A DNA stretch of 64,000 nt, taken from contig NZ_BOMB01000041.1 of NCBI RefSeq assembly GCF_016861975.1, positions 62,001-126,000 on the forward strand, given 5' to 3'. The DNA is from Actinocatenispora rupis. Lineage in GTDB: Bacteria; Actinomycetota; Actinomycetes; Mycobacteriales; Micromonosporaceae. Positions 60,258-64,000 of this stretch are shown piece after piece. The notes below the pieces were generated by a model, which was not told where the DNA came from, did not search any database, and was given only the letters and a program-made list of their open reading frames with translations. Positions within the stretch are counted from its first letter, which is position 1; the number at the start of each line of letters is the position of its first letter. The position numbers and the translations under genes were made by a program.

Positions 60258-60743
60258 TCAGTCGGGCGTTGCCTGTGGACCGGCCGCTGGCCGAGGTTGC
60301 CGGGCGAGCTGGCCGGCGACCGCCAGCCACAGCGCACCGCCGAGCACGAACCACGGGTTCCACAGCAGCAGGCTCCAGCGGGTCTCCTCGGCTCCGACGG
60401 ACTGCCGGACGCCACCGACGTCGGCGAGCAGCAGCACCTCGACCAGTACGCCGCGGGCCAGCAGCGCGGCGCCGACGACACCGATCGCCACGCCGCCGAG
60501 CCGGCGCCACCGCACATCCCTGGTACACCAGGCGATGAGGACCGCGCCGAGCAGCAGTGCGGCGGCGACACCCCACAACCCGAGGAGTACGAAGGCCAGC
60601 GGGCGCGAGGCGGCGATCCGCGCGCCGGCCGACGACGCCAGGCCGACGCTTCCCCCGAGCGCCCAGAAGACGTGCACCGCGGCGAACAGACCGCACCACA
60701 CGATGGCGGCGGTGGCCGCGGGACGCCGGTACGGGCTGCGCAT
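60258..60743 (-). CDS. DUF3995 family membrane protein
   Basis: 161 residues, four hydrophobic segments. AIVWCGLFAAVHVFWALGGS is typical of DUF3995; later ALLARGVLVEVLLLADVGGV and the terminal RWSLLLWNPWFVLGGALWLA are also family-like. Unknown role. The broken gene at 43285-43968 looks like a longer relative. Convergent with the HAD gene. Confidence 0.82.
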   Translation of the reverse strand: MRSPYRRPAATAAIVWCGLFAAVHVFWALGGSVGLASSAGARIAASRPLAFVLLGLWGVAAALLLGAVLIAWCTRDVRWRRLGGVAIGVVGAALLARGVLVEVLLLADVGGVRQSVGAEETRWSLLLWNPWFVLGGALWLAVAGQLARQPRPAAGPQATPD

Positions 60744-60853
60744 GTCGACGATCGTAGGTGGACGAACGCGGCGCCAACCGACCGCGCCGCACGGGTCGAC
60801 ACCGACACCGTCGTTCCCGGTTCCGGGGCCGGACGCGGGGATATCGTGGGGCG

Positions 60854-61648
60854 ATGGGGACGGACGCGTGGGCGGACCTGGCCGATCACTTCGTCGACGA
60901 CGCGTACGCCTCGGCCAAGGGCCTGGTCCGGACGTACGTGCTGCACCAGCAGTTGCTGGCGCATCTGCCCCCGCCGCCCGGCACGGTGCTCGACGTGGGC
61001 GGTGGCGCCGGGCACCAGTCGTTCCCGCTGGCCCGCGCCGGGTACGAGGTGACGCTGCTCGACCCGTCCGAGGCCATGCTCGACAGGGCCCGGGTACGTC
61101 TCGACCGGCTGCCGGACGACGCGCGGCGCCGGGTGACGCTCGTCCGGGCGGACGGCGCGGACGCCGACGCGGCGGTACAGGGGCGGCGGTTCGACGCGGT
61201 GCTGTGCCACGGCGTCCTCGGCTATCTCGACCGGCCGGAGCCCGTCCTGGACCAGCTCTGCCGATGCTGCGCCGAGGGTGGCGTCGTCTCGCTCATGGTC
61301 GGCAACGCGCACGCCGCCGCGGTACGTCCGGCCCTGGAGCGGCGGTGGGAGGACGCGCTCGCGGCGTTCGACGCCACCGAGGAGATCGGGGTGCTGGGCG
61401 TACGGACACGGGCCGACACGGTGGAGGATCTCGGCGCGCAGCTACGGGACCGGGGCGTTGAGCTCGTGGAGTGGTACGGGGTGTGGCTGTTCGTCGACTG
61501 GCTGGATCTCGGTGGGTGCGCGGTCGACCCGTCCGACACGCGGCAGGTGGCGGCGGCCGCGGAGGTCGAGCTGGAGGCGGGCCGGCGCGACCCGTACCGG
61601 CAGTTGAGCCGGATCGTACATCTGGTGGCGCGCAAGGGATCGAGCTGA
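60854..61648 (+). CDS. SAM-dependent methyltransferase, CmoM/SmtA-like
   Basis: 264 residues from the ATG at 60854. FVDDAYASAKGLVRTYVLHQ, QLLAHLPPPPGTVLDVGGGA, GYEVTLLDPSEAMLDRARVR, CHGVLGYLDRPEPVLDQLC and VSLMVGNAHAAAVRPALERR correspond to the tRNA 5-carboxymethoxyuridine methyltransferase/SmtA group. The family assignment is good, the substrate less so. GATATCGT just upstream of the start suggests a leaderless mRNA. A hairpin follows at 61663-61678. Confidence 0.88.
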   Translation: MGTDAWADLADHFVDDAYASAKGLVRTYVLHQQLLAHLPPPPGTVLDVGGGAGHQSFPLARAGYEVTLLDPSEAMLDRARVRLDRLPDDARRRVTLVRADGADADAAVQGRRFDAVLCHGVLGYLDRPEPVLDQLCRCCAEGGVVSLMVGNAHAAAVRPALERRWEDALAAFDATEEIGVLGVRTRADTVEDLGAQLRDRGVELVEWYGVWLFVDWLDLGGCAVDPSDTRQVAAAAEVELEAGRRDPYRQLSRIVHLVARKGSS

Positions 61649-61662
61649 CCTTCGTCCATTGT

Positions 61663-61678
61663 GGACCGGTGCCGGTCC
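61663..61678. terminator. Hairpin GGACCGG-TG-CCGGTCC between convergent genes
   Basis: Seven-base perfect arms 15 bases after the methyltransferase stop, before the convergent sulfatase gene. No T-run; likely a bidirectional hairpin terminator. TCCATTGTGGA just in front is a one-mismatch relative of the palindrome at 11422. Confidence 0.5.
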
Positions 61679-61787
61679 CCGTCGCGGGGCGCTCCGCGCG
61701 CACGACGCGGACGCCGCCGCCGAGGCCGCCCGTACGCACGCCGCATCGCAGGCCGACCACGACATGCAGGGCGGTCCCGGGTAGGCG

Positions 61788-63620
61788 TCACGGTTCGACG
61801 ATGTTGAACGCGCTGTCGCCCGGGTCGATGACGGCGAGCAGGCCGTGCAGGGCCGTCTCGTCGCCGTCGAGGGTGAGCCCCGCGGACCGGGCCGCGTCGA
61901 GGTCACCGGCGGCCAGCGCGCCCAACGCCGCACGCGGCACCCGTACGGTGAGGCTCACCGGCCCGGCGCCGTCCCGTACGTAGGTGAAGACGCCGTTGTG
62001 CAGCGTGGTCCGGTACGCCGCGCCGTGGTCGGGGAAGTCCCACCGGATCGCCAGGTCCGTCGACCAGGCCCGCGGACCGTCCAGCTGCACGGCCACCGAG
62101 TCGAAGAACATCTCCGGCGGCAGCTGGGCGATCATGTCCGGCGACGACGGCGCCGTCGGCGTACCGAAGTTGCCGTCGCGCAGCTCGCGCGCGCCGGACA
62201 GGTAGAAGTTGCGCCAGGTCCCGTTCTCCGCGCCGTACCCGAGCCTGTCGAGGACGTCGGCGAGCAGGGCGCGGCCGGCCTGGTGCTTCGGTTCGGCGAA
62301 CACGACGTGGTCGAGCAGCTGCGCGGCCCACCGCAGGTCCCCGTCGTCCGCCGCGGACCTCGCCCGCGTCACCACGAGGTCCGCGCCGCCCATCGCGTCC
62401 ACGTACCGGCGCGCGGCCTGCTCCGGCGGGTGCTGCCACAGCCGGGACGGCACCCCGTCGAACCAGCCCATGTACCGCTGGTAGATGGCCTTGACGTTGT
62501 GGGACACCGAACCGTAGTAGCCGTGGGTGTGCCAGACGTTCGCCAGCGCCGGCGGCAGCTCGATCAGCTCGGCGATCTCGGCGCCGGTGTACCCCTTGTT
62601 GAGCAGCCGCACGGTCTGGTCGTGCAGGTACGCGTAGAGGTCGCGTTGCAGGCCGAGGAAGGTCCTGATCCGCTCGGCGCCCCAGGTCGGCCAGTGGTGC
62701 GAGGCGAACAGCACGTCCGAGCGGTCGGCGTACATCTCGATCGCGTGGGTCAGGTGGCGCGCCCAGCCGTGCGGGTCGCGGACCAGCGCGCCGCGCAGGG
62801 TGAGCAGGTTGTGCAGGGTGTGCGTGGCGTTCTCGGCCATGCACAGCGCCCGCCGGTCCGGGAACAGGAAGTGCATCTCGGCGGGCGCCTCGGAGTCCGG
62901 CGCCAGCTGGAACTCCATCCGTACGCCGTCGACGGACAGTTCCTGCCCGGTGCGGGTGATGTCCACCGTCGGCGGGATCAGGCTCACCGTACCGGTGGAG
63001 GTGGTCTGGCCGAGACCGGCGCCCACTCCCCCGCGCGCGTCCCGGTCCAGCGCCGCACCGTACATGTAGCCGGCGCGGCGGCCCATCGCGGTGCCCGCGT
63101 ACACGTTCTCGGCGATGGCGTGTTCGAGGAAACCCTCCGGCGCGATCACCGGGGTACGGCGCGCGGCCACGTCCTCCGGGGTGACGACGCCCCGCACCCC
63201 GCCGAAGTGGTCCACGTGGCTGTGCGTGTAGATCACGCCGGTGACCGGACGCTCGCCGCGGTGCGCACGGTACAGGGCGATCGCGGCGCGGGCGGTCTCC
63301 ACCGAGATCAGCGGGTCGATCACGATCACGCCGGTGTCGCCCTCGACGAACGTCACGTTCGACAGGTCGAAGCCGCGGACCTGGTAGATGCCGTCGGTCA
63401 CCTCGTACAGGCCGTGCCGGGCGACGAGGCCGGACTGCCGCCACAGGCTCGGATGTACCGTGTCGGGCCGGTCCCCGGCGAGGAACGCGTACGCGTCGCA
63501 GTTCCACACCACCCGGCCGCTGTCGTCGGTGATGGCCGGATCCTCGACCGTACCGACGAAACCCCGGTCGGCGTCGGCGAAGTCGGTCCGGTCGTCGTAC
63601 GGGAACCCCGAATCGGGCAT
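61788..63620 (-). CDS. Alkyl/aryl-sulfatase, BDS1/SdsA1 (metallo-beta-lactamase) family
   Basis: 610 residues, full length for the family. Zn-binding THSHVDHFGG at 132-141, further ligands in LCMAENATHTLHN and FASHHWPTWGAERI, dimerisation domain and C-terminal SCP2-like lipid-binding domain (MFFDSVAVQLDGPRAW... AYRTTLHNGVFTYV). Hydrolyses long alkyl sulfates to alcohol and sulfate. No signal peptide, so intracellular, unlike Pseudomonas SdsA1. A SHOCT gene precedes it by 34 bases on the same strand. Confidence 0.93.
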   Translation of the reverse strand: MPDSGFPYDDRTDFADADRGFVGTVEDPAITDDSGRVVWNCDAYAFLAGDRPDTVHPSLWRQSGLVARHGLYEVTDGIYQVRGFDLSNVTFVEGDTGVIVIDPLISVETARAAIALYRAHRGERPVTGVIYTHSHVDHFGGVRGVVTPEDVAARRTPVIAPEGFLEHAIAENVYAGTAMGRRAGYMYGAALDRDARGGVGAGLGQTTSTGTVSLIPPTVDITRTGQELSVDGVRMEFQLAPDSEAPAEMHFLFPDRRALCMAENATHTLHNLLTLRGALVRDPHGWARHLTHAIEMYADRSDVLFASHHWPTWGAERIRTFLGLQRDLYAYLHDQTVRLLNKGYTGAEIAELIELPPALANVWHTHGYYGSVSHNVKAIYQRYMGWFDGVPSRLWQHPPEQAARRYVDAMGGADLVVTRARSAADDGDLRWAAQLLDHVVFAEPKHQAGRALLADVLDRLGYGAENGTWRNFYLSGARELRDGNFGTPTAPSSPDMIAQLPPEMFFDSVAVQLDGPRAWSTDLAIRWDFPDHGAAYRTTLHNGVFTYVRDGAGPVSLTVRVPRAALGALAAGDLDAARSAGLTLDGDETALHGLLAVIDPGDSAFNIVEP

Positions 63621-63654
63621 CGTCGCCGCCTCTCCGTCCGTGCCGTGATCCCTG

Positions 63655-63972
63655 TCAGGACAACAGTTTCGCCTTGGCCGCCGCGAACTCGGCGTCGCTG
63701 AGCATGCCGCGGTCGCGCATGTCCACCAGCCGCTGCAACTGCGCCATCAGGTCGTCGCCACCCGTCGGCTGCTGGGCCGCCTGCTGCTGGGCCGCCTGCT
63801 GCTGGGCGGCGGCCTGCTCGTACGCGGCGGCCTCGGCCTGGTCCTGCGCGCGCTGATCCATCCGGCGGCTCACGCCACGCGAGACCGCGGTGGCGGTCCC
63901 CGCGACGACCGCGGTACGCGCGACGGCGCCGAGCAGTCCGGGCCCGCGCCGCATCACCGGTCGTACGAACAT
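63655..63972 (-). CDS. SHOCT domain protein
   Basis: 105 residues. An N-terminal Ala/Gly-rich amphipathic or membrane-associated segment (LLGAVARTAVVAGTATAVSR), a Gln/Ala repeat linker (AAAQQQAAQQQAAQQPTG), and a C-terminal SHOCT motif (LQRLVDMRDRGMLSDAEF... AKAKLLS). SHOCT domains are short oligomerisation elements at protein termini. Role unknown; common in Actinobacteria. Confidence 0.85.
   Translation of the reverse strand: MFVRPVMRRGPGLLGAVARTAVVAGTATAVSRGVSRRMDQRAQDQAEAAAYEQAAAQQQAAQQQAAQQPTGGDDLMAQLQRLVDMRDRGMLSDAEFAAAKAKLLS
63766..63810 (-). repeat. 15-bp tandem repeats (Q-Q-Q-A-A linker) in the SHOCT gene
   Basis: CTGCTGCTGGGCCGC is repeated with one mismatch in the last copy at 63781-63795 and 63796-63810, preceded by a shortened copy. 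It encodes the Gln/Ala linker and should vary in length between strains by slippage. Confidence 0.75.
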
Positions 63973-64000
63973 GTCGGCCCCCTAGCTCGCGGCGCGCTCG

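Noticed and set aside
58514-61312. A 932-codon reading of the DUF1963 gene extending to 61312
   Set aside because: The homology begins only near 59296; the upstream part is a shadow of the HAD and methyltransferase genes.
63766-63810. Repeat at the end of the window as a CRISPR-like array
   Set aside because: It is an in-frame Gln/Ala codon repeat within the SHOCT gene without spacers.
1-64000. tRNA/rRNA genes, CRISPR arrays, prophage or plasmid origin
   Set aside because: I found no cloverleaf-like sequence, regular spaced repeats, phage structural genes, parAB or DnaA-box clusters on reading both strands.

Overview
The window is very GC-rich DNA with almost exclusively G/C third codon positions, frequent GTG starts, many leaderless-looking starts and a heavy use of GTAC-containing words. 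This points to a high-GC actinobacterium, most likely Micromonosporaceae-like; the genus is inference. I see no rRNA, tRNA, CRISPR array, phage module or core housekeeping cluster. The content (regulator-target pairs, resistance-type enzymes, oxidoreductases, small secreted proteins, IS remnants, broken genes) looks like an accessory chromosomal region rather than a core one.

Layout. 1-8000: dihydrofolate-reductase-like proteins, an Asp/Glu-racemase-fold enzyme divergent from a LysR regulator, a divergent NAD(P)-epimerase, a broken acetoacetate decarboxylase gene, a DJ-1/PfpI protein, a TetR regulator, and a compact leaderless operon ArsR - YbaK/ProX deacylase - cupin. 8000-9200: mobile-element debris. 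9250-12570: a regulator with two degenerate HD domains and a LuxR output, a cupin, a patch with three identical palindromes, and a secreted endonuclease/exonuclease/phosphatase-fold enzyme. 13141-19159: a complete, tightly overlapping five-gene peptide/nickel-type ABC importer operon. 19160-31000: regulators, methyltransferase, two small secreted proteins (SH3-like and ricin-type lectin), a PadR-HAAS pair and many damaged genes (frameshifted hypothetical, response regulator, SnoaL-like). 30941-35433: beta-lactamase-fold hydrolase plus FMN reductase divergent from a TetR regulator, then an arginase-family/GntR operon.

35795-40232 is a resistance-type stretch: an Otr(A)/Tet(M)-like ribosomal protection GTPase preceded by an overlapping 36-codon leader ORF, a PH-like membrane protein and an APH(6)-type kinase. 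40350-49724: aldo/keto reductase, CGNR zinc-finger protein divergent from a LysE exporter, broken membrane and histidine kinase genes, an unusual Hsp70-membrane fusion, MerR with a quinone oxidoreductase behind a classical MerR promoter, a second APH-fold kinase and a small HEPN-like protein. 49921-63972: membrane EEP protein, LPXTG-like surface protein, AI-2E-type transporter, TetR divergent from a VC0807-like membrane protein plus TIM-barrel-like protein, cytosine-permease-like transporter, DUF1963, HAD, DUF3995, SAM methyltransferase, alkyl sulfatase and a SHOCT protein.

The most striking general feature is the number of genes whose homology continues across single-base frameshifts (near 4230, 20680, 28680, 30412, 43300-43600, 44680 and probably 22250, 39220 and 51130). 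This is either real decay of an accessory region or residual assembly error. The strongest candidates for new biology are the leader ORF of the ribosomal protection gene, the Hsp70-transmembrane fusion, the degenerate HD-LuxR/cupin pair with the nearby palindromes, and several well-formed operator-promoter arrangements.
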